From assembly GCA_946803715.1 (NCBI GenBank), contig CAMPET010000168.1, forward strand, positions 2,100 through 22,120: DNA of 20,021 nucleotides, written 5' to 3'. The translations under genes were made by a program, and so were the position numbers. The DNA is from Beroe ovata. Taxonomy: Eukaryota; Ctenophora; Nuda; Beroida; Beroidae. Every line of letters begins with the position of its first letter. Position 1 is the first letter of the stretch. This document shows positions 9,642 through 18,494 of this stretch, in pieces. Under the pieces are notes generated by a model that saw only the letters and a list, made by a program, of their open reading frames with translations, had not been told where the DNA came from and ran no database searches.

Positions 9642-11773
9642 TTAGTTGTTCGCCCTGTGTTTCTTTTCTCGGGCTCGCTTGTTCTGGAACCACATGAGGA
9701 TAGTACTGAGCTCCAGGCCGGTAACTTGACACAGTGTTCCCTTGTTACTACCCGTAACATACTTGTTCACACTCTGATAAAAATGCTCCAGAATCCGGAT
9801 TTGTTCAGCGGTGAACTTTGTCCGCTTCCCCGAGGGATTCGTCCCCGGATCCGGGACAAACTTCTTCTTGGGTAACATCTTCCCGATTGTGTCCTTGAAA
9901 CTGAACTTGTAGGAGGAAGATGAACTCAGGAGATCTGCGGAGGGGGTGAAGGGTTTTGGGGGCTGGGGAGGGAGGTAAGTTGCGAGCAAATTCTCTGGGA
10001 TCGCTTTGTCTGGGAAAAACTCTCCACCAGACGCTGACTTCGGCCGGGTGGGGTCGACTGAAGGGTGGGTGGGTTGAGTCGGCAGGTGGGCAGATCTAGG
10101 CGGGGGCAGAGGCGGGTTCTGCAGGTGGAAAGTTCTGGAATCAGGGAATAGATGTGGAGGTAGATTTGGAGGTTTACTGTATCTGTGTTCCGCTACCGGT
10201 GGGCAAGGGGAGAGGGGCTGGCAGGTGACTGGCATAGGATGCCCCTCAGCGGGGGGAGCACTCTGAGTGTTGGAGCACTGGGAAGAAGCAATGTTGTAAG
10301 TCCTGTAATCTGGTCGAGTAGGGTAATATGAGGGGCTTGGGGCCAGGGTTGCGTCCATGGATGGTCCCATGATCGGGGTGGTGAGTTGAGGGGTCTGTGG
10401 AGGAAGCGGCGGAGTAGGGGAAGCTGAGGAGGAGGAGGGGAAGTTGAAATGGGGCTTCTTATCTTCTGAAACAATGACACATGAGTTACTCGCCAAATTG
10501 GGGTGGCGTAACTGGCATACTGTCAAGCAGCACTCACCTGATTTTGCAAAGGAGCATGAGGGATTTTCAGCAGAGTTGTGAGGGGGAGGAAGAGCATTCT
10601 CCTTGTTGTCATGGATACGGAGATCGTTGTCATGGATACGGGGATCGTTGTCATGGATACGGGGATTGATTGGTGATGTGGTGCTGTCGACAAACCTCTT
10701 CTCCATACTACTCATCGGAGGTGGGGCTGCATCTGCGGGAGGGACTTATCATAGAGAGACTTACAGAGGGAATAATTATAGAGGGACTAATATAGAAGGT
10801 TGACCCCTCCCCACTAAAACCGTCTCCATATTAATACCTATCGAGCTGTAAGGTGGTGGCTCAGTGTGCTGTTTCAAACATTTCTGCATGTAGAACATGA
10901 AGAACTCCTGTTGCAGCTCGGGGGTACACTCTGGAAATATGAAATGTTCGGGAGCGGGTCGCCTCGACTCCACGGTGGTGGAGGCGGGTGACCTCGGGAA
11001 ACTCGCATCCGGATTCTGATTGGTGGGTTTAGTATGATAGTCGAGGAAATTGGACTTGTTCTCGGGTTCTGGATGGTCCTCTGGAAACTGTGGTCTGGAG
11101 TCGGTTTTGGTCTCGCTGTATGATGGGAGAATGTCGTAGTGAGGGTTGTCTTTCTTAACGTTCCTTGAGTAAGGATGGTGGGGAGGGGTGCCGAATTTCT
11201 TGTAACTGATCGGACCACATTTGCTCATAGGATTCCTCATGAGGTATTCCTCCTGGAGGGTATCTGATGTCGGGGGATTGTTGAGCGGGGATCCAGCTTC
11301 CTTTGCAAAGTTATTCCCGGATTTGATGGGGGTTTTATCGGGGACAGTTGTATCGCAAACCTGAAGGAATTTAGATGTGTGTTCTATACAGTCACAGGGT
11401 TTGAAAGTTTGCCTTAATGAATGTCAGTACAAAGCGAGCACCAACCTGTGCAATACAATCCATGGTCTTCTTTAGACTTCTCTGGAAATCCTCGGAATCT
11501 TTATCAGGTGAGTCAAACATCTTGATATCCTCTGTTGAGTCGGTGAGAATTGTCCGCTCTGGCTCACCCGTGCCTGCGCAACAGAAACAGTCAACAAATA
11601 TACACACTATAGAAAAACAGAGTCGATAACTGGTTTCGTATAGAAAGAGAGGAATTGACAAGTGGTGCAAGAAACTTTGATACATACTTACCAAGGTTCT
11701 TTACTCGATATGTAAACGACTTTGGGAAAGGACAGGCAGGATAAACGTCAGAAAACATCCCCATATTTTCCAT
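9642..11773 (-). CDS. Divergent homeodomain transcription factor, 5 exons
   Basis: Minus-strand exons 11773-11692, 11573-11446, 11360-10838, 10732-10538 and 10465-9642 join in phase to 583 residues. The only recognisable domain is a homeodomain at the very C-terminus (about 522-582), starting GKRTKFTAEQ and ending with recognition helix STILMWFQNKRAREKK. Trp48, Phe49, Asn51 and Arg53 are present, with Gln at 50. The spacing from the helix 1 Leu16-Glu17 to Tyr25 is one residue longer than the standard 60-residue fold, and Gly/Ser residues replace the usual start of helix 2. I cannot assign a class. The rest is low-complexity and rich in Pro, Ser, Asn and His, as in a disordered regulatory region, with a three-copy RIHDND repeat near residue 260. 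The start (MENMGMF) is favoured for its position ahead of a strong GTAAGT donor, but the frame is open to an ATG at 11887. The gene is nuclear by inference. Confidence 0.82.
10605..10660 (-). repeat. 21-base coding tandem repeat containing an X-box-like motif
   Basis: Three copies with exact 21-base spacing (10605, 10626, 10647) each contain GTTGTCATGGATAC on the + strand. On the minus strand they encode a 7-residue repeat with core RIHDND in the fourth exon of the homeobox gene. The unit is a multiple of three, so copy number can change without a frameshift. Confidence 0.9.
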
Positions 11774-11898
11774 GCTATGGAGGGATAGAGAGTGTATTAT
11801 TCTAGTAAAATCTGCATACAACAAAGTGACAAGTTTTATGAAGGGGTCTGATCTATGTAAGCCCGAGGGCGGAGACAAGTTAGTCATGCTCCATTTTG

Positions 11899-12008
11899 AT
11901 TGGCCCGTAATGAGGTACTGTTGATATATTGCACGTTAAAGTTCCACCGCCCGCAATAATGCTTCCAGATAACCAATCAACGCTTGGGAAAACTCTTAAT
12001 GGGCCAAT
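11899..12008 (-). promoter_or_regulatory. CCAAT-rich promoter region of the homeobox gene
   Basis: Three CCAAT boxes lie just upstream of the homeobox gene: ATTGG at 11899-11903 (CCAAT on the minus strand), CCAAT at 11973-11977 and CCAAT at 12004-12008. In animals clustered CCAAT pentamers usually mark NF-Y promoters. No clear TATA box was seen. The assignment rests on position and motif only. Confidence 0.4.
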
Positions 12009-12551
12009 CAGGTGATGATATGAAATGTATCACACAGCACACTCAATCAGAATCTTAGCACCAAATGATTCGTCTCAAGCAAGGGAAAATCAGTCAGCGA
12101 AATTATCAGCAATAGAAATACTATGTTAAAAACATTTGATTCAGCGAATTATAATTGCAGTTAAAAACAACTGTCAGTTAAAAACAAAACTGTCGTAGCG
12201 ATCAGGTTACAAGAAATAATTAGTGCCATGGTGACACTGAATTCTACAGATGCGCGCGAATAAACACGCGTTACTAGACATAAATGAGAAGTTTCATATG
12301 GAAAACACGTTTGGAGAAGACCTTTCAGTGGAGAAATTGCCACTTTGCGACACAAATATAACTTAGGTAGTTTGTCTGAGTGTCTTGGTGACATATCGGT
12401 ACGAGCTGATATCTGAACTGCGAGTGAAATTCAGCTGCAACCTCTCTTCCTCTTTAAATAACATGATCTTTGAGACCATGTCATCGTAACAACAGATCCG
12501 CCGTAACAAAGATCAGAGCGGATTAATCAAGCAGTGAGAAAATAGACGCTA
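12009..12551. other. Intergenic region between SAND gene 3' end and homeobox promoter
   Basis: No exon is supported. It contains a weak X-box-like GTGCCATGGTGAC (12223-12235), a direct repeat of CAGTTAAAAACAA near 12160-12188, and a GCGCGCGAATAAACACGCG stretch near 12251. The 3' UTR of the minus-strand SAND gene must lie here, but no AATAAA is obvious on that strand. Confidence 0.5.
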
Positions 12552-13346
12552 TCAAGAAGGTGTGAAGTGCTTGGGCAAATCCCTTCTTTCTGCCTCTCCA
12601 CAAGTGCACCCTCTATCATGCTCAGTCAATCGCCCGTCTCTAATAAGCTGGACAAGTGTCACACCCATAGCGTAAATACTCCGTTTCCAGTACTTGCTCT
12701 GTGCTCGGCCAGTGTGGTATTCAAACTGATTGGGAGTGAGCCACTGTCCCTGGTATAGAATACTCTTGCCTCTGCTACCACTGCATAGCAAATCTGGGTG
12801 CAGTACCCCTTCCTCCTCATTACACGTTACTGTGATCGGTTTGGTGATGGCGGCCCCTATTCGTCTGACAACGAGCGGCTGCTCCACTATCTCAGCAAGA
12901 GGAGGGGGAGTGGGGGCGGCAGGTCGAGGGGGAGACTTGGGTCTCCGATATTGGGATTTGGGGGGAGGGGGGTAGTAACAAGCTACTGATTCTAACTCCC
13001 TATCAATATCAGCTTCCACCATTGGGATACAGCATGACGCTGTTGTGGTAACGGGGGGAGCTATACAATTTCTATCTGACAGCATGTCACCACGTGCAAC
13101 CAGCACATCGAGATTCTTATTCGACCTTTCCAGGAATAAACGGTCCAGATGAGCGTCAGTGTAACACGACATATCTTCATTGTGATTGGCTGATGTCACA
13201 GATAGTGTGCTGTGATTGGCTGGTGTTATGAATACAGGATTTTCATTGGTTGATGTTACTGGAAACTGATGAGAATCTTGGAACAGAGGGGAAGAGATCA
13301 GGTCCAAGGTTTCATAGTAAGAGAGAGTGTCGATTTGACAGTTCAT
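12552..13346 (-). CDS. SAND-domain protein, DEAF1-like
   Basis: A single open frame of 264 residues. Residues about 169-240 form a SAND domain: ITVTCNEEEGVL, then GQWLTPNQFE, GRAQSKYWKRSI and LVQLIRDGRL, followed by the His and CTC typical after DEAF1-type SAND domains (EHDRGCTC). SAND domains bind DNA, or partners in chromatin; the DNA-contacting KDWK motif here is KYWK (218-221), with Asp replaced by Tyr, next to an intact KRSI. Upstream is a Pro-rich linker (124-150). Residues 31-60 are three 10-residue repeats. DEAF1 proteins carry a C-terminal MYND finger; this one stops 14 residues after CTC with none. A start at MNCQID is preceded by CTCTTAG, so a 5' exon could exist upstream. It shares strand with the homeobox gene downstream, but 0.8 kb separates them and I see no link beyond both being probable transcription factors. 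Confidence 0.85.
   Translation of the reverse strand: MNCQIDTLSYYETLDLISSPLFQDSHQFPVTSTNENPVFITPANHSTLSVTSANHNEDMSCYTDAHLDRLFLERSNKNLDVLVARGDMLSDRNCIAPPVTTTASCCIPMVEADIDRELESVACYYPPPPKSQYRRPKSPPRPAAPTPPPLAEIVEQPLVVRRIGAAITKPITVTCNEEEGVLHPDLLCSGSRGKSILYQGQWLTPNQFEYHTGRAQSKYWKRSIYAMGVTLVQLIRDGRLTEHDRGCTCGEAERRDLPKHFTPS
13167..13256 (-). repeat. 30-base coding repeat in the SAND gene
   Basis: Three tandem 30-base units encode decapeptides beginning TSTN, TPAN and TSAN (residues 31-60). On the + strand each unit shows (G/C)ATTGG(C/T)TG(A/G)TGT, i.e. an inverted CCAAT, at about 13184, 13214 and 13244. The period is a multiple of three. Confidence 0.9.
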
Positions 13347-13436
13347 TTCCTAAGAGCAATGGTAGTTAGCCATCTTATATCATAACACCTTGTGCGCTAA
13401 GGTGTGAATTTCAATCAGTTTTACACTCTGCACATA

Positions 13437-13616
13437 CTGTACACACATACACACTCAAACACAGAGTACACACAAACACGTACACAAACACAGAATACAC
13501 ACACAAACACGTACACAAACACAGAGTACACACAAACACAGAATACACACACAAACACACACAAACACAGAGTACACGCACACAAACACACAACACAGAG
13601 TACACGCACACAAGAC
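13437..13616. repeat. CACAAACACAGAGTACA minisatellite upstream of SAND gene
   Basis: Alternating GTACACACAAACAC and ACACAGA(G/A)TACAC units, roughly 18-24 bases each, lie 90 bases upstream of the SAND gene ATG. They produce false ORFs in several frames. The word content matches the other CA-rich tracts of the window. Confidence 0.9.
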
Positions 13617-13654
13617 TCAGTAATTCCGATATTACACAGTACACACCCACTGTG

Positions 13655-14042
13655 AAATGAGTGGCATTTTGTTATGTATCCAATCCAGCTAAGTACTTGA
13701 CAGAGTCAGAGTGCCTGCTTGATTCACTGCAATTGCATACACGCTACCACGTAATAGTAGAGAGACAGAGAGACACACTGCAGCACTGTGAAAACATGCA
13801 CAACGTTTTTTAACCACAGTTCATTGCAGTTATTCGTTGTCAATGGTCACATGACTCTTAAAGAGCTCTAGCATTAGTTAACAGCCACCAATCATATACA
13901 TATCACTATATTCTGCATAAAGATACTGCACAAGTCGGATAAGTTAAAAAGTGTGGTGATAAAAAGACAATTCCAGAACTCTGAAGAAAGCGCCGAGTGC
14001 AGCTTAAGTGAACTAATAGGGAGGAATCTCGCCATATGGAAC
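13655..14042. other. Non-coding region between small basic gene and SAND gene
   Basis: No exon, RNA gene or clear promoter element was recognised. A short AGAGACAGAGAGACACAC purine tract lies near 13760. The stretch should hold the 3' UTR of the small basic gene and the 5' flank of the SAND gene. Confidence 0.5.
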
Positions 14043-14393
14043 TCAAACCTTTTTCCTGGTCCTGTGATTAGATTTCTTCTTGACTTGAACGGCGCTCAAC
14101 TTTCCCAATGCTATGTCTTTTTCTTGTCGTTTCTTCTTTGCTGCATCGAATTTTCTCTTCAAAGGCAGCGGGATTTTCTTCTCCTTTTCTGGTACTCCGC
14201 CAAGCGACACTATGTGACTGTAACGGTACTTTTTCTTTTCTTTACAACTTTGTGCTGCGAATTTGGCAAATTCAGTCTTCAGTCGCTTTATCGTGGTTTC
14301 TTTGGGAGGTTCGGGCGCTGCTATTTTCCGTTTCTGGTTCGATCGTCGGCCGGGTTCTTCAAAAACTACAACTGGTACAGAGTCAGATGACAT
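14043..14393 (-). CDS. Small Lys-rich protein, possibly C1orf131/DUF4602-like
   Basis: The open frame gives 116 residues from ATG at 14393, or 138 from an in-frame ATG at 14459. The shorter start is preferred because CCCCCCTAG, a good acceptor, ends one base before it; this suggests an upstream non-coding exon or a spliced leader. The protein opens with MSSDSVPVVVFEEPGRR, has a basic stretch, a central LKTEFAKFAAQSC and SHIVSLGG segment, and ends in a highly basic helix (RKFDAAKKKRQEKD, then KKKSNHRTRKK). The VVxFEEP start, a central I-x-LGG-x-P-x-K segment and the basic tail resemble the C1orf131 (DUF4602) family of small nuclear proteins, but this is from memory of the family's look and is weak. 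Nuclear or nucleolar location is inferred from the Lys/Arg clusters. Confidence 0.6.
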   Translation of the reverse strand: MSSDSVPVVVFEEPGRRSNQKRKIAAPEPPKETTIKRLKTEFAKFAAQSCKEKKKYRYSHIVSLGGVPEKEKKIPLPLKRKFDAAKKKRQEKDIALGKLSAVQVKKKSNHRTRKKV

Positions 14394-14396
14394 GCT

Positions 14397-14823
14397 AGGG
14401 GGGAAACCTGTAGTTTTTTTAATGAGAGGAAATATTACAAGGGAGAGAGTGGGGCACATTCAAAACACCTATTTGATACAAATTTGTGACGTGCGTGATA
14501 CATGACTTCAACATGACAGTCAAGGATGAATTTTTGAGAATATCAGACACAGAAATCAATATGAGTAAAAATAAAGCTTTTTACAGGCTATTTACAGAAT
14601 AAATTTCAATATTTCACAGTAATCTTTCATCCGGAAACACTCAATCGACTCCGAATCATTTTTGGAATGAAAGATTATTGTTATTGTACTTCAATTGGTA
14701 CCTACACAACTCCAAATATATTTATAATGCTCAAGCATTCATTATTAACACGAAAATTAAAACAACTGTACAATATCAATCTACACACTAGATAAAATCG
14801 CTTCCGAAGCATTGCAACCCGCA
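14397..14823. other. Intergenic stretch, probable TTLL 3' UTR and upstream flank of the small gene
   Basis: AT-rich with no supported exon. AATAAA on the + strand at about 14570 and 14600 does not fit the minus-strand genes. ATTTGATACAAATTTG near 14471 resembles the 18-base repeat at 19364-19399. A possible first exon of the small basic gene was looked for and not identified. Confidence 0.45.
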
Positions 14824-17800
14824 TTAATTTGTGGTTTGTTCACCAACGATTTTCAGGGAGGACCCTGTCTGCTCAATGTCGACGACACTGTGTGACATGG
14901 ACGCAACCTGACTCAGTGAAACTCTGAAATGTTTCTTAGGTCGTTGATTATTGTCTACTTTTTGCACTGCAATGCTGTGTGATGCTGGTTTGGCAGGTGC
15001 GGATTTCAGCAAATTCAATATTATGCCAGTCTGACTTTTCGTATCGCAATGCGGACAGTTGGAAAGTTTTGAGAGTGACTTTGTCACCTTTTTCACCTTT
15101 GCTTTTCTCTTCGGCTGGACATCTAGCAGCTTCACTGAACTCACCTTATTACTAGCGCTGGAGGTGGAGTAACGATTTTGCAGTGTCAGCATATCTAGAT
15201 CTTTCGGTTTAGTTTTTCTACTGATAATCTGCTGCAGCCTGTAAGGATTGATGTGCTTGGGGATCAAATCTGAGACTCGGTTCATCTGGTGACTACTGCT
15301 CACCTCCTTCTTCACTGACCATTTCTCATCAGTGTTCACGGATATGGGACTAATGGACAGCATGGATAAGTGTGGGGAGGATCTCAATTCATTGCTAGAC
15401 GAGAGGATACTCGGCAAGGCTGTCTCGTGCTTAGCTGGCACAGTAGCAGGGAGTGAAACAGATGGACTCAGTGGATAGCTCCGGGTTAGGGACCCTGGCG
15501 ATGTTTTGATAGCGATACTGCTTATCAACTCCTTTTGAAATTTCTCAGAATTCTTACTCCCTATTGAGCTGTGAGTGGTTTTAGCTTCGCTTGACACCGT
15601 AACACTAGCTATCTTACTCTTGAGATCAGTTTCCTTTTTCACAACAAGTTTCTTCGGAGTTATAACTTCTGGCTTGGGTTGTCGGGGAGACTTGATCTTC
15701 TTGATTGAAACTTTTTCCACGTCTGGATCAGGGTGACCTTTGCGACGGGCAGGAGTGGGTTTAGGGACGTACTTTCCCTCCAGAGCAAGCTGAACTCCAA
15801 TGTACGGCGGGACCGTCACCATTGATTGCTTGTAACATAGCTCCCACTTGCCTGTGGGGGCTAACTTGTTTTCCCTACGGTCGATTAGCACTTTGATAAC
15901 GTCGTCCAATACTTCTGAGCAGAGTTTTTCAGTGACTCTTGTCGTGCCACCCATGGCTGGACTGCAGTTGATCTCAATCAGCCACGGGTTGTAGTCTGTG
16001 TCAATCATGAAATCTGCACCGTACAGTTCAAACGAGTTTTTCCTATCTTCGATAACATCTTGGATAGTCATCATCACCCTCCTTATTGACTTCTTCATAC
16101 CGGGATAAATGATGTCATCCCATTTGTCAAGATTCCCTTGCTTGTCCAGGTGTTTTTTGAATGCTTGGCATGTCCACATATTCCCCTGAGCAAAGGAAGT
16201 TTCATTCTTACTCTGTGGAGACATAAACTTCTTCTGGATGGAATTATTGCAAAGGTGAATTGAAGGATCAAAGTCTTCCAACGTGAACGCTTTAGAACCA
16301 AACCTTAGGTAGGAGTCTTGGTAAAAATACAGTGTTAAAGGATTCCAATCAGTGACCATAAACCACTGCCTTATATCAAATTTTACATTATAGACTAACA
16401 AGGGTTTTTCAATGTATTTCTGAACGACCCATTTTTCTTCTTTAGAACTATCAGCAAGTTTGATGATATCTGATAGATTATTTTGTGGGATGACGCCTCG
16501 GCCTCTAGATTTGGCTCCTGGTTTCATGATCCAAGTATTTGTGAGTCCATCAATACCTTCTTGAGTAATCCCCAACTCGGCAATGGAATCAATCAACATT
16601 GATGCTAAATCATAGGAGGACTTACTGAACCTCTCAAACTTGTACTTCTTGTTTGCCAAAGAATAGGAAAAATTGAGTATTTGCTTGCGTTTGAGATTGC
16701 TCAAAGGGTCTTCACTTGGGTCAGGCTGAACATCGAGAAATTCATTGTGCGCATATTTGAGGATATGCTTCAGATGATTCACTGCTAAGTCAACTGCTGT
16801 TAATGGCACACAGTTCTCTGCTTTCTCTTCTGGAATCTCCTCTGAAGAAGCAGCCATCTTGAGCAGTTGATCATCCTTCTTCTGGTGATGTTCGTCATAC
16901 TGTTTAATGTAAAGTTTCAATATGGCTAGCGAAGAACATGTCTCAAAATCAGCTATGAAATCATCCCTGTCCTCTTCATTATACAGCTGATAACACCTGG
17001 AAATAGTGAAATTATGTGAGAGATATATATTATATACCATTGCATAAAACAAATTGGGATTTTTCTGGGTTACACAATGTAGTAAATAAACAATCTTTCT
17101 CACCTAGGGAAGAATTCAAGAGGGTTGCTATTATCAAACCAAGGAAGACTTCTCAAGTGTTGGCATAAGCCTATCTTTGTAGTGAAAGAAGAAGCTTTGC
17201 AATAATGATTGACTATCTGATCTCGATTCAAATATTTAAAATCAATATCGTCTCTTTTAATGGTCCATATGAAGGTAGGGGAGATATCTTTTAAAAGTCG
17301 TGAAACAATGCGGTTAAAATCAGGATTATTAGTGGGGTCATCCTCATCCTCACTTTCAGAACTCATATCACCATCACTCTCTGAAGTACTGGATGCAACT
17401 TTTGTTGCTGCTACTTTCTTCTTCTTTTTTGCAGGCCTTGGTCGAATAGCTTGAGGTGATCCAAGAATAGGTTGTGCACTATGATGACCAAACTTTTCAA
17501 CCCAACCACGTCTTTGAAGTGATTTACGCAAGTATGGATATGGTCCTAGAATAGTAAATATTTTTTTCAGTCTTATAGCATTCAGGGCAATTTCCTTAGC
17601 ACATTTGATTTTATGGAGATAGTCTGTATTATTGTAGGGTAATTTATTTGGTAAATTGAGCGTTTTCCTTGGTAGTGGTTTACTAAGTTCAACTTGACTT
17701 GAAGTGACATCAATTTTAAAACTCTCTGGTGTGATAGAAGATGTCTCTTGCTCTTCACTGGAACTCTTGTCCCCATTGCAAGATGATAAAACCTCTTGGA

Positions 17801-18182
17801 TGAAATTTTCAGCTTCTTGAGACACATGTACCGATGCAGTCTCAAATGATGGCTCTCGGGATGCTAAATTCATATTATCTTCACTACCTAAAGATACTGA
17901 AACATCATCTCTGTCTTCAAAAGATAGTTGAACAGGGTCTGACTCTTTACCATTTATTTCTTCATATCTCCTGATCCTCGAAATTATTTTCTGACTCCTG
18001 CTGTTCATCTCGGGATGGAAAGTGAATGCTGCATTAGCTTCAGCAACAACTGCTCTTTGGCGTGATTTTTTTAGAGCAGAGGCATGATTCTTCCACTTGA
18101 GAGCAGATTTCTCTGCCAGACGCTTACTTGCTTCATTCAACTTTGGTGTAAACGTGAGCTCAGCATTATAAACTGTGTCCAT
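14824..18182 (-). CDS. TTLL3/TTLL8-like tubulin monoglycylase
   Basis: Two exons, 18182-17104 and 16996-14824, are joined by a 107-base GT-AG intron to give 1083 residues. The start has an in-frame stop upstream. The TTL/ATP-grasp domain spans about 430-740: TWIMKPGAKSRGRGV (514-528; the TTLL3/8 ATP-binding signature), KWVVQKYIEKPLL, KFDIRQWFMVTDWNPLT (565-581), SIHLCNNSIQKKF, YGADFMID (685-692) and PWLIEINCSPAM (697-708) with the metal-binding Glu-x-Asn. Such enzymes start glycine side chains on tubulin in cilia and flagella. The N-terminal 360 residues are specific: two TF-x-P-x-(L/M)-N-x-x-S motifs (10-19, 53-63), an acidic Ser-rich stretch, then the LGPYPYLRKSLQRRGWVEKFG segment typical of the TTLL N-lobe. 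The C-terminal 340 residues are basic, Ser-rich and probably disordered, with one CPHC. No lesion was seen. Confidence 0.92.
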
Positions 18183-18494
18183 ACCATCATCAAGGTTCTC
18201 TTACTTCTATAAATTAAGTAATATTAATAATATGATATACATGTTATTGTCTTTAACCATCACAACTAAAATTTCATTCATAACTGTTAAAATAATCAAA
18301 AAGCATTGCAAAGAGCCTTTTTTCAATTTATTCTTCTATTATTTTTGAGCATTGGATTCAGCAGATTTGTGACTTTGAAAGCAAAATTAAAATGATAATC
18401 AAGAAAATTTTGTTCTGAGCAACAATATCAAACTTAACAAATACAAATGATGTATCAAGTTCGGCAGGCGCTTATTCCGGCGTTTCATCGATTT
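18183..18494. other. AT-rich 5' flank of the TTLL gene
   Basis: AT-rich DNA between the TTLL start codon and the foldback element, with no exon visible. The only candidate site is the weak X-box-like motif at 18253-18266. The junction with the CpG-rich element is abrupt at about 18460-18495. Confidence 0.5.
18253..18266 (-). promoter_or_regulatory. Weak X-box-like site upstream of the TTLL gene
   Basis: TTAACCATCACAAC on the + strand is two substitutions from GTAACCATGACAAC, a motif found at 4344 and 8671. It lies 71-84 bases upstream of the TTLL start codon, where RFX sites of ciliary genes usually sit. RFX control of ciliary genes is established; its use here is inference on a weak match. 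Confidence 0.3.

Noticed and set aside
9642-9875. Plus-strand ORF over the homeodomain exon (9606-9875), and others at 10481-10803 and 12567-12989
   Set aside because: Shadows of the minus-strand homeobox and SAND coding exons.
13953-14505. Plus-strand ORFs of 145, 96 and 80 codons, Phe/Leu-rich
   Set aside because: Antisense of the Lys-rich small protein; AAG/AAA codons read as CTT/TTT on the other strand.
17260-17454. Plus-strand Ser/Phe-rich ORF
   Set aside because: Antisense of the acidic Ser-rich and Lys-rich part of the TTLL N-terminus.
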